DNA of 38,321 nt, from contig NZ_AFPB01000139.1 in the NCBI RefSeq assembly GCF_000218485.1, forward strand, positions 1-38,321, given 5' to 3'. The translations under genes and the position numbers were made by a program. Below, one piece after another: positions 1 through 8,000 of this stretch; the first letter of the stretch is position 1; the number at the start of each line of letters is the position of its first letter. The notes below the pieces were generated by a model. It was not told the origin of the DNA. It worked only from the letters and a program-made list of their open reading frames with translations, and did not search any database. Source of the stretch: Aquimarina agarivorans (GTDB taxonomy: Bacteria; Bacteroidota; Bacteroidia; Flavobacteriales; Flavobacteriaceae).

Positions 1-46
1 TAATCTATTAATTAGATAACTTTCTCTAACAATAGAAAATCAAAAA

Positions 47-1066
47 TTATTTTCCAATTTTTACTAATCCACTATCTGTTGAAAGAATATAAATTCCGTT
101 CGGTAGCCCATTAATATCTAATTGACCATCTGCTTTCTTTTCAATCACCAAAGCACCAGTCATGTCATATAATTTATAGTCTTCAGTTTCTACACTGTCT
201 GCAATAGTTACAATTCCATCTTTTTGACTGATAGAAGCTGAAATGTTGTCTTTAGAGAAATCATTTGTTGATAATGCAGCATCTCTAGAAGCTTCATCAA
301 TAAATACTTTTATACCATTTTGATTAGCATTAACTGATGTCGCATTTATAAATACCACAAAATCTGATTCAATCGATGTATCAGGATCAGTAACTAAACC
401 TCCAGGTACTTGATACTCAACAGTAACAGTTCCGTCAGGTATATCCCCTCCCAATGACTCTAATGTTCCAGGGAAAAAAAATGATGGAGCATCTGATACA
501 CCAATTTGCAATTCCGATGCAGAAGTTTGAGCTTTGTAAGAAATTTCAAGCATAACAGTTTCACCTTGTACTAAATTTTGAACCACATCTGAATTAAATG
601 TTACACTTGGAGCTGTTCCTGAACCTGTATCAGCAACATTAATTATAGAATTACCAGTAACTGCAAATGCGTCAAAAGGATCATTAGGACTAACCCCCGG
701 TTTCGTTTGAACATAACCCCCAATTCCGTATACATTCGAAGAGTCCCCTAAAGATGGTAAAGGATCAGGGACTGTAAATGTCACATCATAAGATCCCATT
801 CCAGTTGTACTGACTGCTACACTACCAGTTGTATTATTCCCTCCCAACTCAGCAACAAAATCCCCAGAAGGAGTTAACTCTCTAATATTTAATAATCTAA
901 AATTATCATACTCTCTAATATCTGTATCATATGAATAATTTACTGTCAAAGTTAATACATCTCCAGCGTTAACAGTTGCAGGAAAACCTGTGACTTCAAA
1001 TGTTTGAGAAAAAACTGAGATAAATGTGCAAGTCAATAATGATATTAATAATGTAATTTTTTTCAT
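47..1066 (-). CDS. Secreted protein with type IX secretion sorting domain
   Basis: A 339-residue protein with a clear N-terminal signal peptide (MKKITLLISLL..., cleavage near SVFSQ at about residue 21). The middle is rich in Thr, Ser, Asp, Val and Gly and looks like two beta-sandwich (Ig/fibronectin-like) modules, about residues 22-145 and 150-255. The last 45 or so residues (YKLYDMTGALVIEKK, then LDINGLPNGIYIL) match the T9SS type A C-terminal sorting domain, so the protein should cross the outer membrane and be released or anchored on the surface. I do not recognise a catalytic domain; a carbohydrate- or protein-binding surface role is only a guess. It is transcribed away from the molybdenum cofactor operon, and the 257-base gap holds both promoters. 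Confidence 0.8.
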   Translation of the reverse strand: MKKITLLISLLTCTFISVFSQTFEVTGFPATVNAGDVLTLTVNYSYDTDIREYDNFRLLNIRELTPSGDFVAELGGNNTTGSVAVSTTGMGSYDVTFTVPDPLPSLGDSSNVYGIGGYVQTKPGVSPNDPFDAFAVTGNSIINVADTGSGTAPSVTFNSDVVQNLVQGETVMLEISYKAQTSASELQIGVSDAPSFFFPGTLESLGGDIPDGTVTVEYQVPGGLVTDPDTSIESDFVVFINATSVNANQNGIKVFIDEASRDAALSTNDFSKDNISASISQKDGIVTIADSVETEDYKLYDMTGALVIEKKADGQLDINGLPNGIYILSTDSGLVKIGK

Positions 1067-1297
1067 TTTAGTTAAATTTTAATGTTATTTAAATTAATTA
1101 CATTATAAATATAGTGTTTAATTCAAAATATCATATAACTAATCTGAAAAAAATATAAAAAACATACCTAAACACTGTTTTTACTACGAAAACGACTATA
1201 GTTTTGTTGTTTTTTCTTACGCAATTTAATTGCTTTTAGATAAAAAATTTAAATCAATATAATTCAAAAATCAGATTCCTATTCAAAACTATCGTTA

Positions 1298-1305
1298 TAT
1301 CTTTG
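1298..1305 (+). promoter_or_regulatory. Bacteroidota -7 promoter box for the molybdenum cofactor operon
   Basis: TATCTTTG matches the TAnnTTTG -7 consensus of the Bacteroidota housekeeping sigma factor. It lies 18 bases before the ATG of the ModE-like gene, leaving a very short leader. I see no good TTG-type -33 box at the usual distance. Confidence 0.5.
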
Positions 1306-1323
1306 CATATACAACGGTAAAAA

Positions 1324-1665
1324 ATGTATCAAATAAAAAGTCGTATTTGGTTAGAAGGTGAAAATGGCATCTTTTTAGGGGAAGGCCGTATTCAATTATT
1401 AAAAGCTATTGAAACTGAAGGTTCATTATCTAAAGCTGCAAAGTCATTAAACATGTCATATAAAAAAGCATGGAATTTGATTGATGCTATCAATAAAGCT
1501 TCCGTAAAACCCTTAGTTATAAAATCTACTGGTGGTGCTGGCGGAGGGGGAACTTGCGTCACTGAGTACGGAAAACTCAAAATTGTCCAATTTGAAACCC
1601 TCAAAAAGAATTGCTGGGAGTTCATGGAATCTCAAAATAAATTATTCAACAATTATAATGAGTAA
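1324..1665 (+). CDS. ModE-like winged-helix regulator (DNA-binding domain only)
   Basis: A 113-residue protein resembling the N-terminal LysR-type winged helix-turn-helix domain of ModE (COG2005). It has the family pattern of a start-up segment (RIWLEGENGIFLGEGRIQLL), a helix-turn-helix (GSLSKAAKSLNMSYKKAWNLI, about residues 33-53) and the glycine-rich wing TGGAGGGGTCVTEYG. Full-length ModE adds C-terminal TOBE/Mop domains that bind molybdate; those are absent here. It is the first gene of the operon, and its stop overlaps the mobA start by 8 bases, so it probably controls the cofactor genes or molybdate uptake. How it would sense molybdate or cofactor status is not evident from the sequence. 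Confidence 0.82.
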   Translation: MYQIKSRIWLEGENGIFLGEGRIQLLKAIETEGSLSKAAKSLNMSYKKAWNLIDAINKASVKPLVIKSTGGAGGGGTCVTEYGKLKIVQFETLKKNCWEFMESQNKLFNNYNE

Positions 1666-2218
1666 GCATACTACTTACATACTATGTGGCGGACGCAGTA
1701 GCCGTATGCATACTGATAAAGCACTGTCTATATATAAAGGACAAACTTTTTTATCGTTTATAACAAATGCTGTAAGACACTTAAACGACCGCGTGGTTTT
1801 AGTTAGTTCAAATATTAAACATAATAAGCTTAATGTAGAGTGTATTCCTGATATTATAGATTCTAAAGGTCCTGTTGCAGGAATAGTAACTGCATTAAAG
1901 AATACATTGTCTAATGATAACATTATTTTAAGTTGTGATATTCCTTTAATAACAGCTGATTTAATCAATTTCCTAATTCGAAGTCATACTGTGACGTATG
2001 ACGCCACTATAATTTGTGTCAACAAAAAAATAATGCCATTAATTGGGATTTATAATACAAGCAGTTTGCCAATTTTTGAAAAACATTTACTTAACAACCA
2101 ACTTAAACTAACAAACGTATTAAAGGATTTAAATATAAACTATACGGAAGCACCAAAACACCTAGCTTATCAAACTAGCAATATTAATACCCCTGAACAA
2201 TTAAAAAATATACATTAA
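1658..2218 (+). CDS. mobA: Molybdenum cofactor guanylyltransferase MobA
   Basis: MobA attaches GMP from GTP to molybdopterin to make the bis-MGD cofactor. The 186-residue protein begins with the nucleotidyltransferase signature ILCGGRSSRMHTDKA (family LAGGxSxRMGxDK), followed by a VVLVSSN strand and the CDIPLI segment (the D-x-P metal site, about residue 88). The open frame runs back to 1532, but I start at the ATG at 1658: it places the nucleotide-binding strand right at the N-terminus and gives an 8-base overlap with the previous gene, as expected of translational coupling. Its stop overlaps the moaD start by one base. The sequence is shorter and more divergent than E. coli MobA, which is common in this phylum. 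Confidence 0.85.
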   Translation: MSKHTTYILCGGRSSRMHTDKALSIYKGQTFLSFITNAVRHLNDRVVLVSSNIKHNKLNVECIPDIIDSKGPVAGIVTALKNTLSNDNIILSCDIPLITADLINFLIRSHTVTYDATIICVNKKIMPLIGIYNTSSLPIFEKHLLNNQLKLTNVLKDLNINYTEAPKHLAYQTSNINTPEQLKNIH

Positions 2219-2457
2219 TGACTATTCATATTTTATATTTTGGATTAATTGCCGAAGCCATTCAATGCAGCAAAGAAACTCTTGAAATAGGTAATGACAC
2301 CTCGATAAAAGAAATCAAACAAATCTTATCAAAAAAATACAACGTTCTAAAAAATTTAAGTTATCAAATAGCTGTCAATCAAAAAATAGTAGAATCAAGT
2401 CATAAAATAACTATGAATAGTGAAATAGCAATCCTCCCTCCTTTTGCTGGAGGGTAA
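2218..2457 (+). CDS. moaD: Molybdopterin synthase sulfur-carrier subunit MoaD
   Basis: A 79-residue ubiquitin-fold protein ending in PPFAGG. The C-terminal Gly-Gly is adenylated and then thiocarboxylated so that MoaD can donate sulfur to cyclic pyranopterin monophosphate within the MoaD-MoaE complex. The start ATG overlaps the mobA stop by one base (TAATG). A MoeB-type activating enzyme is not in the window, so it must be encoded elsewhere. Confidence 0.9.
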   Translation: MTIHILYFGLIAEAIQCSKETLEIGNDTSIKEIKQILSKKYNVLKNLSYQIAVNQKIVESSHKITMNSEIAILPPFAGG

Positions 2458-2462
2458 TATCG

Positions 2463-2483
2463 TTGGTAGTTGGTAGTTGGTAG
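2463..2483 (+). repeat. Tandem heptamer TTGGTAG x3 between moaD and moaE
   Basis: Three perfect copies of TTGGTAG lie just after the moaD stop. The last copy forms one arm of a small hairpin (GTAGTT, 2480-2485, with AACTAC, 2488-2493) followed by six T residues (2494-2499), which resembles a weak intrinsic terminator inside the operon. Confidence 0.7.
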
Positions 2484-2528
2484 TTAAAACTACTTTTTTA
2501 AAATTAAAATATATAAGCAACATAAAAA

Positions 2529-2957
2529 ATGAAAAACGTATTTAAACATGGGGCAATAACCTCTGAGTTCATCGGAAATTCTATTTATAAACATCAATCA
2601 AAGACTAGTATTGGTGCTCATAATGTATTTTTAGGACAAGTACGCGCCGATACTATAAATTATAAACAAGTAACCGCCATTGAGTATTCTGCTTATGAGG
2701 AAATGGCTAACAAAAAATTTCACGAAATCAGAGAAGCCGCTTTTGAAAAATTTGAATTAACCTGTTCACACATATATCACAGTATAGGTAAAGTGGGAGT
2801 TGGAGAAATATGTCTGTTTGTTTTTGTGTCTGCGCCGCATCGAAAAGTGGTTTTTGAAGCTATAGAATACCTAGTAGAACGCATAAAAAAAGAAGCTCCC
2901 GTATTTGGTAAAGAATTATTTGAAGATGAAACCCATGTTTGGAAGGTAAATAACTAA
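2529..2957 (+). CDS. moaE: Molybdopterin synthase catalytic subunit MoaE
   Basis: The 142-residue large subunit of molybdopterin synthase, which transfers two sulfurs from MoaD thiocarboxylate to cyclic pyranopterin monophosphate. Family landmarks are present: GAHNVFLGQVRADT near residue 30, the Y-x-AYEEMA segment, IYHSIGKVGVGE with the conserved HR pair further on (SAPHRKVVFEA), and KKEAPVFGKELFED, which carries the active-site lysines near the C-terminus. It is separated from moaD by a 71-base spacer with heptamer repeats but otherwise belongs to the same operon. Confidence 0.92.
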   Translation: MKNVFKHGAITSEFIGNSIYKHQSKTSIGAHNVFLGQVRADTINYKQVTAIEYSAYEEMANKKFHEIREAAFEKFELTCSHIYHSIGKVGVGEICLFVFVSAPHRKVVFEAIEYLVERIKKEAPVFGKELFEDETHVWKVNN

Positions 2958-2985
2958 GTTCATTTTAGCCAAATTCCAATCTTCA

Positions 2986-3013
2986 ACTGACAACTGACAA
3001 CTAATAACTGACA
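2986..3013 (+). repeat. Tandem heptamer (ACTGACA-type) x4 between moaE and moaC
   Basis: Four consecutive heptamers read ACTGACA, ACTGACA, ACTAATA, ACTGACA, with a partial fifth. On the other strand the unit is TGTCAGT. The unit length matches the TTGGTAG array in the previous intergenic gap and the TTGTTGG array at 27629. Confidence 0.7.
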
Positions 3014-3026
3014 ACTTAAAACAATA

Positions 3027-3932
3027 ATGGTAGATATTACACATAAAAATAATACGCTACGTTCAGCTGTTGCACAAGCATCGGTTAAAGTAGGAAATAG
3101 TAAAACTATTGAAGCTATTTTGACTAAACAAATTCCAAAAGGCGATGTGTTTGAAATGGCTAAAACTGCGGGATTGTTTGCTGCTAAACGCACAAGTGAT
3201 ATGATTCCTGATTGCCACCCCTTGCCTATCGAGTTTACTAGTGTGGAATATGTAATTGAAAATTTGTCCATACACATCAAAGTGACCATTAAAACCTTAT
3301 ACAAGACAGGTGTTGAAGTGGAAGCTATGCATGCTGCTTCCGTTGTAGCAATTACAATGTATGATATGCTAAAACCTGTAGATAAAAATATTGAAATTGA
3401 AAACATTAAGCTTTTGCACAAAAAAGGGGGCAAATCATCATATAAAGACTCTGGAAAAGGAATGCAAGCTGCCGTAATTGTATGTTCCGATAGTATTAGT
3501 GCTGGTCAAAAGGAAGATAGAGCAGGAAAAGCAATTATCGAAAAACTCGAACAGCATGCCGTTTACATATCTGAATACACTATTATTCCTGATGAATTTG
3601 ATCAAATTCAGGCTAAAACTAAAGGATTACAACAAGCAGGAAACCAACTTATTATTTTTACTGGAGGTACAGGGTTATCACCGCGCGATGTGACTCCTCA
3701 AGCACTTGAACCATTAATTGAACAACGAATCCCTGGTGTTGAGGAAGCCATTAGAAGTTACGGACAAAACAGAATGCCTTATGCTATGCTTTCGCGAAGT
3801 TTAGCAGGAGTAATTGGCAACACCATAGTATTAGCACTACCAGGATCTACAAATGGAGCAAGGGAATCTATGGACGCTATTTTTCCCGCTGTTTTACACG
3901 CATTTAAAATTTTGAAAGGAGCACAACACTAA
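3027..3932 (+). CDS. Fused MoaC-MoaB molybdenum cofactor biosynthesis protein
   Basis: A 301-residue fusion. Residues 1 to about 140 are MoaC, cyclic pyranopterin monophosphate synthase, with the conserved MAKTAGLFAAKRTSDMIPDCHPLPI stretch (the DxxPxCHPL metal/substrate region) and VEVEAMHAASVVAITMYDM. Residues 147 to the end are a MoaB/MogA-type adenylyltransferase-like domain with VIVCSDSISAGQKEDRAG, the IIFTGGTGLSPRDVTPQA nucleotide motif and VLALPGSTNGARE. A single chain would therefore act both early (MoaC) and late (molybdopterin adenylation, if the second domain behaves like MogA) in the pathway. This domain order is known from other Bacteroidota. The next gene starts immediately after the stop codon. 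Confidence 0.92.
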   Translation: MVDITHKNNTLRSAVAQASVKVGNSKTIEAILTKQIPKGDVFEMAKTAGLFAAKRTSDMIPDCHPLPIEFTSVEYVIENLSIHIKVTIKTLYKTGVEVEAMHAASVVAITMYDMLKPVDKNIEIENIKLLHKKGGKSSYKDSGKGMQAAVIVCSDSISAGQKEDRAGKAIIEKLEQHAVYISEYTIIPDEFDQIQAKTKGLQQAGNQLIIFTGGTGLSPRDVTPQALEPLIEQRIPGVEEAIRSYGQNRMPYAMLSRSLAGVIGNTIVLALPGSTNGARESMDAIFPAVLHAFKILKGAQH

Positions 3933-4940
3933 ATGGATACTACCCCACCTATATTGACTGATAGTTTTCAGCGAAAACACACTTATTTGCGTATTTCCCT
4001 TACGGAAAAATGCAATTTACGTTGTACTTACTGCATGCCTGCCGCTGGAATTCCATTAACTCCTCGTGCTCATTTAATGTCTGCTGACGAAGTTTACAAA
4101 CTTGCTAAGTTATTTGTGCACCACGGTGTAACTAAAATAAGACTTACTGGGGGTGAGCCTTTAGTCCGAAAAGATTTTGAAACAATTGTTAAAAAATTAG
4201 CTACCCTAAAGGTAGAAATCGCCATTACCACAAATGGCATTCTACTAAATAAACACCTCCCTTTATTGCTTGAGTTGGGGATTACAAATATTACTATAAG
4301 TATTGATTCGCTTAGCACAGAAAAAAATCAACTAATTACACGTCGGGACTATTTTGATGCCGTATGGAACAACGTCAAAAAAATGCAAACACTAGTTGAC
4401 GAAGTAAAACTCAACGTAGTTTTAATGAAGGGTGTTAACGATAATGAAATTTGCGATTTCATTGAATTGACACGTTTTGAAAATTTAAAAATTCGGTTTA
4501 TTGAATTTATGCCTTTTGATGGCAACCAATGGAATACCGAAAAACTGGTAAAACACGCTGAAATTATAAATATGCTTCACGCTCATTTTGGCGCTAAAAA
4601 TGTATTACGAAGTACTGATGCACCAAATGATACTTCCAGAAATTTTAAAATTCAAGGATTTAAAGGAAATTTTGCCATTATAAGCTCGGTAACAAATCCA
4701 TTTTGCGATACCTGCAATCGTATTCGGTTGACTGCGGATGGCAAATTAAAAAACTGCCTTTTTTCTTCTAGCGAAAGCGAACTATTAAATGATTTTAGAA
4801 ATGGGTTAGATATTACTCCCAAAATAAAATTAGCCATGCTCTCCAAAAAGAGGACTCGAGGGGGTATGGATACTATTGAAAAACTGGAAGACCCAGAGCT
4901 ACATTCAAAAAACAGAAGTATGATTGCTATTGGGGGGTAG
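3933..4940 (+). CDS. moaA: GTP 3',8-cyclase MoaA (radical SAM)
   Basis: MoaA converts GTP to 3',8-cyclo-GTP, the first step of molybdopterin synthesis. The 335-residue protein carries the radical SAM CX3CX2C cluster (KCNLRCTYCMP, near residue 27), the SAM-binding LTGGEPL segment, and the C-terminal second 4Fe4S cluster ligands (NPFCDTCNRIRLT followed by LKNCLFS). It ends in Gly-Gly (MIAIGG), the conserved MoaA tail that contributes to catalysis. It directly abuts the moaC-moaB fusion (TAA then ATG) and is the last gene of the operon. The transcript meets tamB head-on. Confidence 0.95.
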   Translation: MDTTPPILTDSFQRKHTYLRISLTEKCNLRCTYCMPAAGIPLTPRAHLMSADEVYKLAKLFVHHGVTKIRLTGGEPLVRKDFETIVKKLATLKVEIAITTNGILLNKHLPLLLELGITNITISIDSLSTEKNQLITRRDYFDAVWNNVKKMQTLVDEVKLNVVLMKGVNDNEICDFIELTRFENLKIRFIEFMPFDGNQWNTEKLVKHAEIINMLHAHFGAKNVLRSTDAPNDTSRNFKIQGFKGNFAIISSVTNPFCDTCNRIRLTADGKLKNCLFSSSESELLNDFRNGLDITPKIKLAMLSKKRTRGGMDTIEKLEDPELHSKNRSMIAIGG

Positions 4941-5027
4941 TGTATTCGCAAATTTCTCTTCTAGCCTAAGCGAAAAAAATGAGATGGTGCATTTATAAGT
5001 TGAAACTAAAATTAAAAACAACTATTG

Positions 5028-5059
5028 AACGCAAAATAGTATCTGCAAATCATTGCGTT
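5028..5059. terminator. Possible bidirectional terminator between moaA and tamB
   Basis: AACGCAA (5028-5034) pairs with TTGCGTT (5053-5059) across an 18-base loop, reaching into the tamB stop codon. A short T stretch follows on the plus side. The stem is only 7 bp, so this is tentative. Confidence 0.3.
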
Positions 5060-8000
5060 TACTTTTTAAAATTTACTGCGCTATCTTTTACTTTATTTTC
5101 GTTGACAAAAACCTTTCGTAATAATTCTTTAAACGTATCAAAATCGTAAGAATATGACAACCCAACACCTTGGGTGTAACCTTCGGTTTCACCAATTAAT
5201 TGCTGAATATCATTCTGTTTATTAAAAATAGTTGCACGTAACGTCCCATCTTTATTTAAAAGGAAATCAATACGTACATCACCTACCACTACTGATTCAT
5301 TAACTCCACCAATGGGCACCCCGACTTTTCCATTTATTAATATTCGATTGCTAATTTGAGTTGTTACGGATACCCCAAAACGATCTGAAATTTCTTGATC
5401 AGGATTAGTCCGATCCCCCGTTACGTAATCAAATCCAAATCCTAGCTTATCATCGTCGCTGGAAAAAATACTACTTACCAAACTTGAAGCGTGTTCCACT
5501 AAATTATCCGTTACTATGGAGTTTCCTTCAATTAAAGCGTCACTATAAAAACTTCCTTGAGTCACCAATGACAACGCCTGGCGCTCTTTAGTCACTCGAT
5601 CTGACAATACGTAGTCCAACTCACTCTTAACTATAGAGCTGGTTTGCGGAAATTCAATATCAAAACTTAAATCAGGTTTTAGTAATTCCCCTTGCAAGGT
5701 AGTGACTACTTCAACTGGTATTTTTCGATTTATAAATGAATTTTCAAGTAAAATAGCTGGGTTGGCATTTGTTTTGTAAATGGCTGACAAATTTAATTTA
5801 GCAGCGGTTGGACTTCCATCCCAACTGATACTCCCCCCTGTTTGCACATCAAAACGCTTTGAGAGTAACCCTCCGTACTTAAAATCATAAGTCCCTTGAT
5901 ACGCCACAAAATCACCCCACATATTAAACTTACCATTGGTATTTATTTCAATTAATAGTGTGCCTGCTCCGGAACCCTTTAAAGTACTTCCTGATTGTTT
6001 ATCGACTACTACTTCTACTTCTGCATTTTTATTCAAATCCAGATCAAATTGAAGTTCCAGCCCTTTCACATCCTCAAAATATACTTTTTCCCCTTGGATA
6101 CGTGCTTTTTTTTCATCGGGTGTTACAAAGTGAATAAATGAATTATCCCCAACTGATTCTGCATCACTAATCGGAATTTTAAACTTAGTACCTGGTTCAC
6201 TTGAAGCTTCAACAGCGATTAGTAACTTATCTGTCTTCCCAGTAATGGTGGCATTCCCTTTAATAAATGCTGTTCCGTAATATAAATCGTTATCGGCCTC
6301 GTTAGTATTTAATGCTAGCAATCGATTACTATTTAATTTTAAATCCAAATTCCAATCCTTAAAATTGCTGTGAGATATTGCTCCGTTTAAATACCCTTTT
6401 GTTCCAAATTCAGTATCGGTAAGTAAGGTGTTGTTAAAAATAATTCGCTGTTTTGTTAGACTGATCCGAGCATCTTGATTAATACTAAAATCAACATTTA
6501 AATACTGAAAACTTAAGCCTCCATCTTTTAAAAAAAGGCTGCCGTTAATATCTGGATTTAAATAGTTTCCAGTTATTTTTGCTTTTCCATTGACATTCCC
6601 ACGTAAATTTGACAATACAATCCCTCCTAATGGACTAAAAGGTTCCAATCGAAATTTTTTGAAATCAACATCTAAGTCAATTTGTGGTTGCTGTGCAGAT
6701 ACGTCAATTTCCCCTTTTAACGTAAGTGGAAAAGCATTTTCCTGCTTTAGGCTTGTATTCACCACATATTTTGTTAAATCTTCATTTCCTATTACATTCA
6801 TAACTAATTCGCCTAAAGGAATTTTGTTTACTATAAAATCGGAAACTGTAATATTTGATTCTGGATAGTAGGCGCCGTCTTTTTGTAAAATTTCGAGATT
6901 TCCATTGATTATACCTTTGTAAGATAAACTATCAATAGTGGGCGTAATTTTTGCTAAATCAACTTCCGAAAATCGAACTTTAAAATCTTTATATGTAGAG
7001 TCCCTTAACACTCCCGAAAAATCGATTCGTTCGTTTTTATGTACCAATTCAATAGAATCTACTTTTACTTCATTAAAATCATGGTCAAATGTAATTAGAT
7101 GACTTTTATCATCATTATAATTCATATTCCAGGTATTCCCCTTTAATTTTAAATATGATTTTTGAATACCAACTACCGATTTTTTGTCGGTGTCAATAGT
7201 ATGAAATAAATTTAAGTCATATTCGTCTTTTGACTTTTTACCCCCTTTAAAAGCTGACCTTACGTAAAGCGTATCGTTTAACGTTACATTTAACAAACTA
7301 AAATCTGTTATTGGATAGCGTTTACTATTAATGCGATCCATGGTAATGTATGCGTTATATAATGGATTGGAATTATCGACTTCAAAATTAAATTGATCCA
7401 CACTATTTTTTAATGCTTTGATTTGAGGTGATTTGAAATCCAACTTAAATTCAGACACATCACTAGATACGTTTCCTTTAATAAATGTATTAGGTGCCAA
7501 ACTTACATCGGGGAAAAATACATCTACAATTTTGTTGTAAATTTTGAAATCAAAATTTATGAATTCGGGTTCTTTTACAAATGCAACCGCTTTTTTATTG
7601 TACAAGCTAATAAGGGAATTTTTAAATAATTGCTTTATGTTTTTGAATTTGAATATACCTTCAATTTTTCCCTGAACAATATCGGGACTATTCATTGTAA
7701 TTGTTCTAACATTTTCTTCATTAAAGGAAGATGTTACCTTAAAATCCTTGAAGTTGTACGCGTCATTTTGATTTTTGTAATAGGTATTTCTAAAAGAAAT
7801 AGTTCCAAAAGCATCATCAACTGACGTACCTTTTAATTTTGCTACTACATTTCCGCTAAAAAAAGAAAGACTATCTCGTTTAAATAAGTTTAAAGCATTA
7901 AAATCTATTTTATTTACGTTTGCCGAAAAATCATAATCATTTTGGACTTCATTTATATTTACTAGTCCGTTAAAAATTAGTTGAAGGTTTGGGTCGTTAG

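Noticed and set aside
1532..1657. Longer mobA start with a 42-residue extension
   Set aside because: The extension overlaps the ModE-like gene in another frame and precedes the nucleotide-binding strand that should open the protein; the ATG at 1658 fits the family.
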